Source: Moraxellaceae bacterium
GTDB lineage: Bacteria; Pseudomonadota; Gammaproteobacteria; Pseudomonadales; Moraxellaceae
Direction of reading: 5' to 3'
Length of the DNA stretch: 42,557 bases
Assembly (NCBI GenBank): GCA_029267635.1
Contig: JAJUIK010000019.1
Coordinates: 1 to 42,557, forward strand
Positions within the stretch are counted from its first letter, which is position 1. Every line of letters begins with the position of its first letter. Shown here piece by piece: positions 34,934 to 42,557 of the stretch. A program made the position numbers and the translations under genes. The notes beneath the pieces are model-generated. The model searched no databases, was not told the DNA's origin, and was given only the letters and a program-made list of their open reading frames with translations.

Positions 34934-36412
34934 TTAAGACCAAAACTGCGGCGCTTCAGGTAATTGTTCAAGTGCTGAAGCACACTCCAGTAAAACCTGA
35001 TCACGATGCGCCACAATCCACCCCACCGCGAACCAGGCACGCGAGTCTTTTTCGGCTTCCTGACGGAACAGTTGCTCTGCAATCACCAGATCATTAAACT
35101 CACCCAGGGCATCCAGTGCTGGACGCAAGCAAGCAACATATTTTTTGACTGCTTTTTTTGGATAGAGTGGCGCGATAAATTCGACACAATAACGCAGACG
35201 TTTTAAACGCTTGCGGGTGCGATGACGTTGTTCATCTGCAAAGTTACGGAAAGATTCGGCATCTTTGACCAGCTGTTGATGCAAATGTTTAATGCTTTTC
35301 TCGGCTTGCTGTATGAGATCACTATTCTTTTTAACATCTTGCGGATCTGAGCTGGTTCCATTCGCGAAGGTCATTAAGATTAACAGCAAGCGGACATATT
35401 CAGGTGAACGTAATGCTTGCCCAGGAAGATCATCTTCTGCAGATGCAGATAGCTCAACCAAAGGAGCCCCTGCTGCCTGCAATTGAGGGAATAAACTCTC
35501 AGCTAACGCGTCCCGGTCGCGAGCCCCACCGAGTTGACTAAACAGTTCAGCCAAAGTCGGTTCCCAGCCTGGAGCAACTTCCTCAGACCAATGACCAAAG
35601 ACGCGCAAAGCACTGCGTAAACGGCGAATACCTATCCGAGTTTGATGCAAATGTTCTGCTTTGCCTACGCCATCTGCGACCGCCGCCGCATTGGGTAAGA
35701 TTTGTGCCAGACAGGTCAGGATGATTTTTCTTAATGCCGCTTCAGGGCTGTCTTTTTTGTTAAGATCGGGTACAGAGGCTTGCACTGCCGGACTGGCCGT
35801 CAAACCATTCGCCAGTAAATCCCCACGCTCTGCTTTACTGCGTACATCCAGCCACAACTTGTAACGTTTTACCCAGCTAGCCGCAAGGGCCAATAAACTT
35901 TTGATCGAGCCTTGTTTCAGCTCAAACTCAATTTCATAAATCGGTGCAACGGCATTTCCAGCTCGGACCTCACCGCGATCTAAACTGATTTCAATTTCAG
36001 CCCCTTGATAAGTCACTAAACTATATAAACGCTCAACATCCGTTTCAAATCGTAGTTGTAACTCGGACATGGCTTCACCGAGCACATTTTCCAGCAAGCT
36101 CCGTGCAGCATCACTGTCTTGAGTATGACGACAAATATCCAGCTCTGGCGTCATGCCCTGTTCCGGTTGCAATACCACTTCATGCTCAAAACGTTGCAAA
36201 TGGTTATGGCCAGCGGCTTTAAAAGTCTGTACCCAGCTTTCACCCTCTTTACGCATCCGCAGCGCCATTTCCGCGGCAGCCAGTTTACGATCCGGCGTAT
36301 CAAAATATTTGGCTTGTAATTGAATCGGCTTGGCATGTTTTTTTAACATAGCCTGATAGACAGCTTCACGATGAGCTTGCGGAATTTGAAATTTTAATTC
36401 GATCTCGACCAT
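34934..36412 (-). CDS. CYTH-CHAD domain protein, inorganic triphosphatase (YgiF-like)
   Basis: A 492-residue protein. The N-terminal CYTH tunnel domain (about 1-200) starts with the diagnostic EIELK (Glu3, Glu5, Lys7). The C-terminal CHAD domain (about 220-490) has conserved histidines and basic residues (HLHQTRIGIRRLRSALRVF, then RKRLKRLRYCVEF) that bind polyphosphate. E. coli YgiF of the same layout hydrolyses inorganic triphosphate. The frame opens at 36439, but the ATG at 36412 has AAGGA 8 bases before it. Monocistronic. Confidence 0.9.
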   Translation of the reverse strand: MVEIELKFQIPQAHREAVYQAMLKKHAKPIQLQAKYFDTPDRKLAAAEMALRMRKEGESWVQTFKAAGHNHLQRFEHEVVLQPEQGMTPELDICRHTQDSDAARSLLENVLGEAMSELQLRFETDVERLYSLVTYQGAEIEISLDRGEVRAGNAVAPIYEIEFELKQGSIKSLLALAASWVKRYKLWLDVRSKAERGDLLANGLTASPAVQASVPDLNKKDSPEAALRKIILTCLAQILPNAAAVADGVGKAEHLHQTRIGIRRLRSALRVFGHWSEEVAPGWEPTLAELFSQLGGARDRDALAESLFPQLQAAGAPLVELSASAEDDLPGQALRSPEYVRLLLILMTFANGTSSDPQDVKKNSDLIQQAEKSIKHLHQQLVKDAESFRNFADEQRHRTRKRLKRLRYCVEFIAPLYPKKAVKKYVACLRPALDALGEFNDLVIAEQLFRQEAEKDSRAWFAVGWIVAHRDQVLLECASALEQLPEAPQFWS

Positions 36413-37436
36413 ATCTATTATCCTTCGCAAATTTCTCATTGTGGTCTGAAATGCAGTGCAACAGTCTACTTAACCGAGTTCGTTCAAGCATCACATCCAA
36501 CTTTACTATTGCATAGCCACTATAGAGCGTCAACTCGGCAGGCTAAAAGATTAAATCGCTCTTCATCACCTTTATGTTTCATTTTCCAACACTTTTCATA
36601 AAAATAATCCAGCTTTTAATTGAACTCTACCTACTGCATATCCTTCATTTTTCAAACATACCCATTTAACTTTCCGCTCAACTTGCAATACTCATCACAA
36701 CTAAAGGCGACATCTATCAAAAGAAAATGAGCAAAATGGCCAGTCCAGCTACCGTCCCTCCTGAGCTAACGATCACACAACAACCGTAGAATAAACAGCT
36801 CAAATTCAACGGTCTAAATCTGCCAAAAAGCATGATCGCATTAGAAAAACTTAGTCATCTATTTCATTCACTCAAGATAGAGAAACAAGCCAAAAAATGC
36901 TCAAAAAACAACAACAAGAGATATAAAACCTCGATTACTCAATATTACTATAAAATATAATCATTTGTTTTATATGAAAATTTAATCAAAGTAAGGGATT
37001 ACACAGCATAAATTGTCATGTATAAAAATTAGATCATTTGATCTATTTGTCGACGAGAAATAAATGAAAAACTGAATAAAATTCACTCACCATCTAATAT
37101 GTAATCTATTTCCATAGTAGGAGTTTATCGTTATAAGTCGCATTGCAATATGCACTGTAAGCATTGACTTAAATACACCGTCATCCATACAATTCCAAAA
37201 AAATAGCATTTGGCTCAATTCAGCCAAGATTTAAAAACTTAAATCTTGCTGAAATTTGTCATTTTTGAGCATTGCCAATTCCTTGCAAAATTTACAATAT
37301 ATAGCCCTAAATTGGCACAGCCTTTCTGCGACACATTTAACAAATTATAAAAAAATTGTAGGAAAATGTACCAAAACAAGCAAATTTTGCTGACATATTG
37401 CAAAAGTTTTTGCATTTTTAACTTGGAGCAAACTAA
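36413..37436. other. 1 kb AT-rich intergenic region upstream of aroQ
   Basis: Long for this genome and without a convincing gene on either strand. It contains a palindrome TAGATCAtTTGATCTA near 37030-37045, and close to aroQ the arms TTGCAAAA and TTTTTGCA. It may hold an unrecognised small RNA, a long 5' leader or a decayed gene. Nothing more specific can be supported. Confidence 0.4.
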
Positions 37437-37895
37437 ATGAGTTCGACGATTTTGGTTATTCATGGACCAAACTTGAATTTGCTAGGAAAGCGCGAACCGG
37501 AAGTTTATGGACACCTCACCCTTGAGGACATTAACCAGCAACTTATTGCTCAGGCTCAACAAGCGGCCATTTCTCTCGACACTTTCCAAAGCAACTGGGA
37601 AGGTGCAATTGTGGACCGCATTCATCAAGCCCAACGACAAGGCACCGAATTTATCATTATTAATCCTGCAGCTCTGACCCATACCTCTGTGGCTGTGCGC
37701 GATGCCCTGCTCGGCGTTGCCATCCCGTTTATTGAAGTGCATTTATCTAATGTTCATGCACGTGAAGCATTCCGCCACCATTCATATCTCTCAGATAAAG
37801 CGGTTGGTGTAATTTGTGGTCTAGGCGCGAAAGGCTATGGCTTTGCGCTCGACTACGCCATTGAAAAAATTCAAGCATCTACTACTCAATCATAA
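37437..37895 (+). CDS. aroQ: 3-dehydroquinate dehydratase, type II
   Basis: Dehydrates 3-dehydroquinate to 3-dehydroshikimate, the third shikimate step. 152 residues. [17 protein letters not shown] carries the catalytic Arg19 and Tyr24; [17 protein letters not shown] and [17 protein letters not shown] carry the substrate-binding Asn and catalytic His. TTGGAG precedes the start. It heads aroQ-accB-accC, 17 bases before accB, an order common in gammaproteobacteria. Confidence 0.96.
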   Translation: MSSTILVIHGPNLNLLGKREPEVYGHLTLEDINQQLIAQAQQAAISLDTFQSNWEGAIVDRIHQAQRQGTEFIIINPAALTHTSVAVRDALLGVAIPFIEVHLSNVHAREAFRHHSYLSDKAVGVICGLGAKGYGFALDYAIEKIQASTTQS

Positions 37896-37912
37896 TTTAG
37901 GAACACTGCCTC

Positions 37913-38332
37913 ATGGATATCCGTAAAATCAAGAAACTCATCGATTTGATGATTGAATCTGACTTGCAATCGATTGAAGTAAAAGAAGGTGACCAGTCTA
38001 TCGCGATCGCTCGCCCTGCTCCTGTTTATGCCGCTGCTGCTCCTGTCGCTGCCGCTGCTCCGGCTGCTGCAGCACCTGCAGAAAAAGCACCACGTGGCGC
38101 GGTTGAACCTTCTCCAATGGTAGGCGTTTTCTATGCAGCTCCAAGCCCAGGTGAAGCACCATTCGTCAAAGTCGGTCAAACTGTCACCGCGGGTGATACT
38201 TTGGGTATTATCGAAGCGATGAAAATCATGAACCCGATCGAAGCCACTCAAAGCGGCGTAGTTGAAGAAATTCTTGTGAAAAATGGCGACGTCATCCAAT
38301 TCGGTCAACCACTCTTCCGCTATCGCGCTTAA
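37913..38332 (+). CDS. accB: Biotin carboxyl carrier protein of acetyl-CoA carboxylase
   Basis: A 139-residue BCCP. An N-terminal helix-forming region is followed by an Ala/Pro-rich linker (about 35-60, mostly Ala) and the C-terminal biotinyl domain. The biotinylated lysine is Lys104 in [11 protein letters not shown]. It carries carboxyl-biotin between AccC and AccAD in fatty acid synthesis. It lies 16 bases before accC and is co-transcribed with it. Confidence 0.96.
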   Translation: MDIRKIKKLIDLMIESDLQSIEVKEGDQSIAIARPAPVYAAAAPVAAAAPAAAAPAEKAPRGAVEPSPMVGVFYAAPSPGEAPFVKVGQTVTAGDTLGIIEAMKIMNPIEATQSGVVEEILVKNGDVIQFGQPLFRYRA

Positions 38333-38348
38333 GACCTCGGGGATTCAT

Positions 38349-39719
38349 ATGTTGCAAAAAGTTTTAATTGCAAACCGTGGTGAAATTGCCCTGCGCATCA
38401 CCCGTGCTTGCAAAACTTTAGGAATTAAAACCGTTGGTATTTATTCCGATGCTGATAAAGACCTGATGCACTTGCGCTTTGTCGATGAAGCAGTTTGTAT
38501 CGGCCCAGGCACTACCAGCGAAAGTTATCTGAACATTCCAGCCATTATCACGGCGGCAGAAATTACCGGTGCGGATGCGATCCACCCAGGTTATGGTTTC
38601 TTGTCGGAAAATGCCGAATTTGCTGAAATTGTGGAAAGCTCTGGTTTTATCTTTATCGGTCCACGTCCAGAACATATTCGCCTAATGGGCAATAAAGTAT
38701 CTGCGATTATGGCGATGAAAAAAGCCGGTGTTCCTACAGTTCCGGGGTCAGCACATGCCGTTACTCCACACAATGCTCTGGATGAAGCCAAACTGATTGG
38801 TTTCCCACTGATTGTAAAAGCCGCGTCAGGTGGTGGTGGTCGTGGTATGCGTATCGTTGAACGTGTCGATACCTTGCTTGAATCTGTTCAAGCAGCGCAA
38901 CGTGATGCTGAGATGTGGTTTGGCGACGATACGGTTTATATGGAACGTTTCCTGCAAACCCCTCGCCACGTCGAAGTTCAAGTACTCGCCGATGGTAATG
39001 GCCATGCGATTCACCTGTATGACCGCGACTGTTCTTTACAGCGCCGTCACCAGAAAGTGCTAGAGGAAGCTCCTGCACCGAATCTGCCAGAACAGGCACG
39101 TGCCGATATTCTCGAAGCGTGTGTGAATGCATGTAAAATGATGCAATACCGCGGCGCGGGTACTTTTGAATTCTTGTTTGAAGATGGCGAATTCTTCTTC
39201 ATCGAGATGAATACCCGTGTTCAGGTTGAACATCCAGTGACTGAAATGGTTACGGGCGTCGACATTATCGCGCAACAGCTTCGTATTGCAGCAGGCCTTG
39301 GTCTTGAACTGCAGCAAGAAGATATTGAAGTGCGTGGTCACGCCATTGAATGCCGTATCAATGCAGAAGATCCAACAACTTTCTTGCCTTCACCAGGTAA
39401 AATTGAAAACTTCTATGCACCAGGCGGCGCAGGGATCCGTTTAGATTCTCATATCTATCCAGGTTATAGCATTCCTCCTTACTATGATTCGATGATCGCA
39501 AAACTGATCGCACATGGTAAAGATCGCGAGACCTCATTTGCTCGTATGCGTCAGGCATTGGATGAAATGATCCTCACCGGCATCAAGACCAATATTCCGT
39601 TGCATAAGGATTTGATCTTGAAAGATGAAAGCTTCTGCAATCAGGCCATGGACATCCATTACCTTGAAAAGCATTTGCTGAAACAGCTTGAAGGTCAGCC
39701 AGAAGCGGCAAAAAGCTAA
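38349..39719 (+). CDS. accC: Biotin carboxylase of acetyl-CoA carboxylase
   Basis: ATP-dependent carboxylation of BCCP biotin. 456 residues from [17 protein letters not shown] at 38349; the frame is open from 38283 inside accB but the family N-terminus and a GGGGA site before 38349 fix the start. It has ATP-grasp motifs: the glycine loop [32 protein letters not shown] (catalytic Glu, Arg), and MNTRVQ. A terminator follows. Essential housekeeping gene. Confidence 0.97.
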   Translation: MLQKVLIANRGEIALRITRACKTLGIKTVGIYSDADKDLMHLRFVDEAVCIGPGTTSESYLNIPAIITAAEITGADAIHPGYGFLSENAEFAEIVESSGFIFIGPRPEHIRLMGNKVSAIMAMKKAGVPTVPGSAHAVTPHNALDEAKLIGFPLIVKAASGGGGRGMRIVERVDTLLESVQAAQRDAEMWFGDDTVYMERFLQTPRHVEVQVLADGNGHAIHLYDRDCSLQRRHQKVLEEAPAPNLPEQARADILEACVNACKMMQYRGAGTFEFLFEDGEFFFIEMNTRVQVEHPVTEMVTGVDIIAQQLRIAAGLGLELQQEDIEVRGHAIECRINAEDPTTFLPSPGKIENFYAPGGAGIRLDSHIYPGYSIPPYYDSMIAKLIAHGKDRETSFARMRQALDEMILTGIKTNIPLHKDLILKDESFCNQAMDIHYLEKHLLKQLEGQPEAAKS

Positions 39720-39740
39720 GTTCTCGCCATAACAAAAAAA

Positions 39741-39766
39741 CCTCTTATTTCGATAAGAGGTTTTTT
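39741..39766 (+). terminator. Terminator of aroQ-accB-accC (bidirectional)
   Basis: CCTCTTAT-TTCG-ATAAGAGG with T runs on both strands; it also lies 51 bases beyond the stop of the convergent hypothetical gene. Confidence 0.9.
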
Positions 39767-39816
39767 ATTTCTAAGACGTTAAATTATGTCATTACTCTTA
39801 TTTGCAAACCAAAATC

Positions 39817-40296
39817 TTAAGGTAATACTCGATGTAAGGTAGCAAAACATTGTTGAGCTTTTTCAGTGGTACAAAAATGAATGGTTCTCGGATTAGTCCA
39901 TTGCACAAAGTATTGTGAAACTTCGCCAGTTTGGTCTTCCTGATGGCCTGAACAATCAGTGGCGTTATTGTCATACTTGATCTGTAAGACCAGTGCCGGC
40001 AATTGTTCTTTCGAGTCCTGTGGCGGCTGATAATCATAGAGGCCTGAAGACCATTCCTGACCACTATGGATAACCACTTCATTGTCGCCACGAAAATTAT
40101 AATATTCGACACAGGCTTTATTCTGTGGAATTTCCATGCCCCATAAACCTAAAATTTCAGGGCGTAAAAACACGCGAATCGGATTGCTATTTTCATCTTT
40201 CTTGGCAGCAGTTTCACCTTGTGCGTTATTGGTTTCTGCTGTTGCTATGCCACTCATCAATAAAAATAAAAAAGTCGCGCATAATGTTTTTTTCAT
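39817..40296 (-). CDS. Secreted hypothetical protein, 159 residues
   Basis: A clear Sec signal peptide (MKKTLCATFLFLLMSGIATA, cut before Glu21) leads to a periplasmic protein of about 139 residues with a Lys/Glu/Asn-rich N-terminus and several cysteines (CVEYYNF, TDCSGH, HFCTT, QQCFATL) that could form disulfides. The pattern of Trp and Tyr suggests a compact beta-rich domain. Family not recognised. Convergent with accC. Confidence 0.78.
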   Translation of the reverse strand: MKKTLCATFLFLLMSGIATAETNNAQGETAAKKDENSNPIRVFLRPEILGLWGMEIPQNKACVEYYNFRGDNEVVIHSGQEWSSGLYDYQPPQDSKEQLPALVLQIKYDNNATDCSGHQEDQTGEVSQYFVQWTNPRTIHFCTTEKAQQCFATLHRVLP

Positions 40297-40550
40297 AGAT
40301 TTTTAAGCCATACATCTTTATTGCTAACTTAGCATATTTCTATGCAAAATCATTAAGCTATAACGATATATAACAATCTAGCCGGAGATTTTAAAGTCTG
40401 CATAAATCATGTGCTCACACTAAATATTATGAATGCTCCTAAAGCGAAGCTATTTTTGATAGATCAGCTCAGTTAAACCTTTAAAATTGCTATTTTTTAA
40501 CAAACCGATGAGGTGAGAAGTGAAATACAGAATAATTAAGCGATCATATT

Positions 40551-41714
40551 TCAATCAATTTTTTGCTCGACTTGCTGCGGTAGACCATATACAAACAGTA
40601 AACCAATTAAAGTTGAAGCACCTGCCAACATAAAGATCGTTTCTCCTCCAAACAATTCCCAGTAATACCCAGCCAAAATACTGCCTAAAGCGACTCCCAT
40701 TCCCCACATCGTGCTATAAAGCGCCTGCCCTCGGCCTTGCTGACCTGCAGAAAAATTCTGAAAAATAATCCGCATCGCGATCAAGTGAAATAGACCAAAA
40801 CTCAAGGCATGGATGGTTTGTGCACCGAACTGTATCAGCAGGCTCTCGGGATACATCCCTACAACCACCCAGCGCATTCCGGTCATGAGCAAACATAATG
40901 AAACCAGAAAACGCCAGGAAAAACGGTTGAGAAATAAATGTGCCACCGCAAACATGATAATTTCAGCCACCACCCCGACTGACCACAAAAAACCAATTTG
41001 CGTGGTACTAAAACCTGCTTGGTTGAGGAAATTGCTGTAAAAACTGTAAAAAGGTGCATGAGAAAACAGCATGACAAATTCGATCAGAAAAAAACTTGCT
41101 ACCACTGGGCGTTTTAAAATGGGCCAGAGCGGTTCCAGCTGTTTTTGACTGGTAGGTGCAGACTGCGGCTCCTGTATGGTAAATGCCCATAAAAAAGCCA
41201 GAAAAGCGATACACAACAATAAAATTGGCAACATTGAGATGGGAATAATTTCTAGTAAAGCCCCAATACCAAATACCCCGACGATAAAGCCGATAGATCC
41301 CCATTTGCGTACCCGACCATACAATTCACTGCGTTTTTCTCCCAACCAGAACAAGGTTACCCCTTCAAACTGGGCCAAAATGGCATTTTGAAAGAAACTG
41401 AAAATTAACATCAGTAAGGCCACGGATTGGAAACTATTCGGAATAATAAAAATCAGCAACCAAATACAGGCTTCCATCCAGGTTGCCATTCTGACCAGCA
41501 ACATGCGTTTGCCAGATTTATCAGCAATCCATCCCCAAATAAAAGGCGCAAAAAAACGAGTCACAATCGCAATCGATGACAAAATCCCGATTTCTTGGTA
41601 ATTAAAGCCTTGATCCTCCAGATATAGATTCCAGTACGGCATGAAAGTACCCACAATGGAATAATAGAAAAAGTAGAATCCTGCGAGTCTGGACTGGATT
41701 GGAAGGCTTAGCAT
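40551..41714 (-). CDS. MFS transporter, HcaT-like (MFS_1-like family)
   Basis: A 387-residue, 12-span major facilitator protein. FYFFYYSIVGTFMPYWNLYLEDQG in span 1 and loop, then GWIADKSGKR (motif A), are typical of the LacY/HcaT-like family that includes the 3-phenylpropionate transporter. The substrate is unknown. It is a single gene on the minus strand. The region upstream carries three GTATAC boxes, so a dedicated repressor probably controls it, though no regulator gene is adjacent apart from the HigA-type protein. Confidence 0.82.
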   Translation of the reverse strand: MLSLPIQSRLAGFYFFYYSIVGTFMPYWNLYLEDQGFNYQEIGILSSIAIVTRFFAPFIWGWIADKSGKRMLLVRMATWMEACIWLLIFIIPNSFQSVALLMLIFSFFQNAILAQFEGVTLFWLGEKRSELYGRVRKWGSIGFIVGVFGIGALLEIIPISMLPILLLCIAFLAFLWAFTIQEPQSAPTSQKQLEPLWPILKRPVVASFFLIEFVMLFSHAPFYSFYSNFLNQAGFSTTQIGFLWSVGVVAEIIMFAVAHLFLNRFSWRFLVSLCLLMTGMRWVVVGMYPESLLIQFGAQTIHALSFGLFHLIAMRIIFQNFSAGQQGRGQALYSTMWGMGVALGSILAGYYWELFGGETIFMLAGASTLIGLLFVYGLPQQVEQKID

Positions 41715-41803
41715 AAGGTAGTAAACACTTGTATTTTCAATTACTTAAAATTTTAGAGAGTTGTATGCAGTAGGACTAAAAAGTACTAAGTTGGAGTTCA
41801 ACT

Positions 41804-41859
41804 GTATACAAATTAGTATACAAATCTTTTTAAACTCAATTTTTACAAAATTTGTATAC
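41804..41859. promoter_or_regulatory. Cluster of three GTATAC palindromes
   Basis: GTATAC occurs at 41804-41809, 41816-41821 and 41854-41859. The first two are 12 bases apart in direct repeats of GTATACAAATT-like sequence, and the third sits in the inverted context AATTTGTATAC. Such spacing (about one and three-to-four helical turns) suggests an operator for a dimeric repressor controlling the MFS gene 90 bases away, or possibly HigA. The regulator is unidentified. Confidence 0.5.
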
Positions 41860-41927
41860 TGCTCAAAAGACCATCTTTTTCGCTGATATATCATACTCTT
41901 TCGCCTCTATTCTGTCTTTCAATAAAA

Positions 41928-41949
41928 AACCGCCCTCTCGGACGGTTTC
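41928..41949 (-). terminator. Terminator of the HigA-type antitoxin gene
   Basis: AACCGcCc-tctc-GgaCGGTT type hairpin with a six-U tail on the minus strand, 22 bases after the stop. Confidence 0.75.
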
Positions 41950-41970
41950 ACTTCTGTGGTTATTCATATG

Positions 41971-42375
41971 TCAAAAGAAAGTATCTGCGGAGACATTGAA
42001 CCGTTCTGAGAGCGCTTTGATATGACGGATATTTAACTGGCGTTTGCCATTCAAAATTTCAGAGATGACAGATTGTGTAGCAACCTCTGGCAGATCGGAC
42101 TGGCCAAGATGGTGTTGCTCCATCAAGAATGCCAACGCTGTACGGCCATCACCTTGAGGTATTGGCAGATGCTCATTCTCATAAGCCGATACCAGATCAC
42201 CCAATTGATGCATGAGCCCCATCAATGGATGTGATTCATCATCACCGACGAGATCAAGCAATTCATCTAATGCTTCTACAAGGGGGCTGAAATCTTCTTC
42301 TGTCTCAGGCTTAGTCAGTAATGGCGCGACATAACGCCAATGGTCAACTGCCTGTTTAAGGTTTGCACTCATCAT
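41971..42375 (-). CDS. HigA-family antitoxin / Xre regulator (YgjM-like)
   Basis: A 134-residue protein of the HigA type. Residues 1-75 form a helical dimerisation region; residues 80-134 hold an Xre helix-turn-helix (LMEQHHLGQSDLPE, then SVISEILNGKRQLNIRHIKALSERFNVS) that lines up with E. coli HigA/YgjM. Such proteins neutralise a RelE-like HigB mRNase and repress their operon. A strong AGGAGGG lies 7 bases before the ATG. HigB genes normally lie immediately upstream; here an IS copy begins 44 bases upstream and only a possible 9-codon tail remains, so this is an apparent orphan antitoxin. Confidence 0.85.
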   Translation of the reverse strand: MMSANLKQAVDHWRYVAPLLTKPETEEDFSPLVEALDELLDLVGDDESHPLMGLMHQLGDLVSAYENEHLPIPQGDGRTALAFLMEQHHLGQSDLPEVATQSVISEILNGKRQLNIRHIKALSERFNVSADTFF

Positions 42376-42386
42376 GCCTAACCCTC

Positions 42387-42418
42387 CTATCTTTTATTCA
42401 AATCATATCTTATATGTA
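42387..42418 (-). pseudogene. Possible residual 3' end of a truncated HigB-type toxin gene
   Basis: Between the IS terminus and the antitoxin start, one frame reads HIRYDLNKR and stops at TAG 11 bases before the antitoxin ATG. This is the position and spacing of a toxin gene's end in higBA operons. Nine codons cannot be identified by sequence; the call rests on context only. Confidence 0.3.
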
Positions 42419-42557
42419 GGGTCTGTCATCAATTAGCTTGAGAAAATCTAACCTGTCCTCATTATTTTTTCATGACTAAACGCTATGTATTAAGAGATGA
42501 TCAGTGGGAACAGATTAAGGATCTGTTGCCCGGACGAACGAGTACTGTTGGAGTAAC
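42419..42557 (+). mobile_element. IS5-family insertion sequence, right copy (one end only)
   Basis: From the terminal GGGTCTGTC at 42419 the sequence matches the reverse complement of 33-171 at 138 of 139 positions. It is the same IS in inverted orientation. TA precedes it. It runs off the window. Confidence 0.87.
42472..42557 (+). CDS. IS5-family transposase, N-terminal part (partial, runs off the window)
   Basis: ATG at 42472 opens the same N-terminus as the left copy ([20 protein letters not shown]), cut by the window edge after 28 codons. Residue 23 is Thr instead of Ala. The catalytic domain is outside the window. Confidence 0.85.
   Translation, partial: MTKRYVLRDDQWEQIKDLLPGRTSTVGV

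Noticed and set aside
36727..36789. A 20-codon ORF in the gap upstream of aroQ
   Set aside because: Too short, with no ribosome site or conserved features.
37239..37340. A TGGCAC...GC sequence resembling a sigma-54 promoter upstream of aroQ
   Set aside because: The spacing between the GG and GC elements is 12 instead of the required 10 bases.
1..42557. Composite transposon defined by the two IS copies
   Set aside because: The interior holds core chromosomal genes, and no cargo or matching outer target duplications can be shown. An inversion-prone segment is the more modest reading.
1..42557. tRNA genes, rRNA genes or CRISPR arrays
   Set aside because: I looked in all gaps for TpsiC-like signatures and regularly spaced repeats and saw none. 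A covariance-model scan would settle it.

Overview
The window reads as chromosomal DNA of an Acinetobacter-like gammaproteobacterium (Moraxellaceae). This is inferred from the moderately AT-rich composition, the aroQ-accB-accC cluster, the pilU-type ATPase, the sulfur-relay tusDCBE set and the general protein style; no rRNA gene is present to confirm it. Both edges lie inside copies of one IS5-family insertion sequence. The copies are in inverted orientation with transposase starts facing inward, and differ at 1 of 139 comparable bases. The 42 kb between them holds housekeeping genes (fumC, accBC, aroQ, DAHP synthase), so it is a chromosomal segment bracketed by IS copies rather than an obvious composite transposon.

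Left part (0.2-21 kb), metal and stress accessory region. nudC is followed by a nitric-oxide-detoxifying flavohemoglobin with a near-consensus NsrR operator. A copper module follows: copZ-like chaperone, divergent copA and the regulator cueR, with a long-spacer CueR-type promoter in front of each divergent gene. Next come a 53-residue membrane protein, a MocR-type regulator, a Mg2+-importing P-type ATPase (mgtA), an SDR dehydrogenase, a CtpF-like P2-type ATPase behind a perfect FNR/Anr-type palindrome, a TonB siderophore receptor behind a perfect 7-1-7 Fur box, and an MFS transporter. Three P-type ATPases of different classes lie within 12.6 kb. Gene relics are scattered here (ABC ATPase fragment, frameshifted or stop-interrupted frames), as expected of a region with high turnover.

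Middle part (21-33 kb): pilU, DAHP synthase, a ClsC-like phospholipase D lipoprotein, a UDG-superfamily protein, a phosphatase/phosphotransferase pair, a nitroreductase, a hypothetical gene, fumC and a galE-like epimerase lacking the YxxxK lysine. The most striking element is the 5' region of the DAHP synthase gene. A promoter leads into a short peptide with an aromatic cluster, a textbook attenuator follows, and then, before the enzyme gene, a second leader peptide has 10 aromatic residues in 14 and its own strong Shine-Dalgarno. This looks like two stacked aromatic-amino-acid sensors.

Right part (33-42.5 kb): the tusD-tusC-tusB-tusE tRNA 2-thiolation relay, a CYTH-CHAD triphosphatase, a 1 kb gene-free gap, aroQ-accB-accC, a secreted hypothetical protein, an HcaT-like MFS transporter preceded by three GTATAC boxes, and a HigA-type antitoxin whose upstream toxin position is occupied by the right IS copy.
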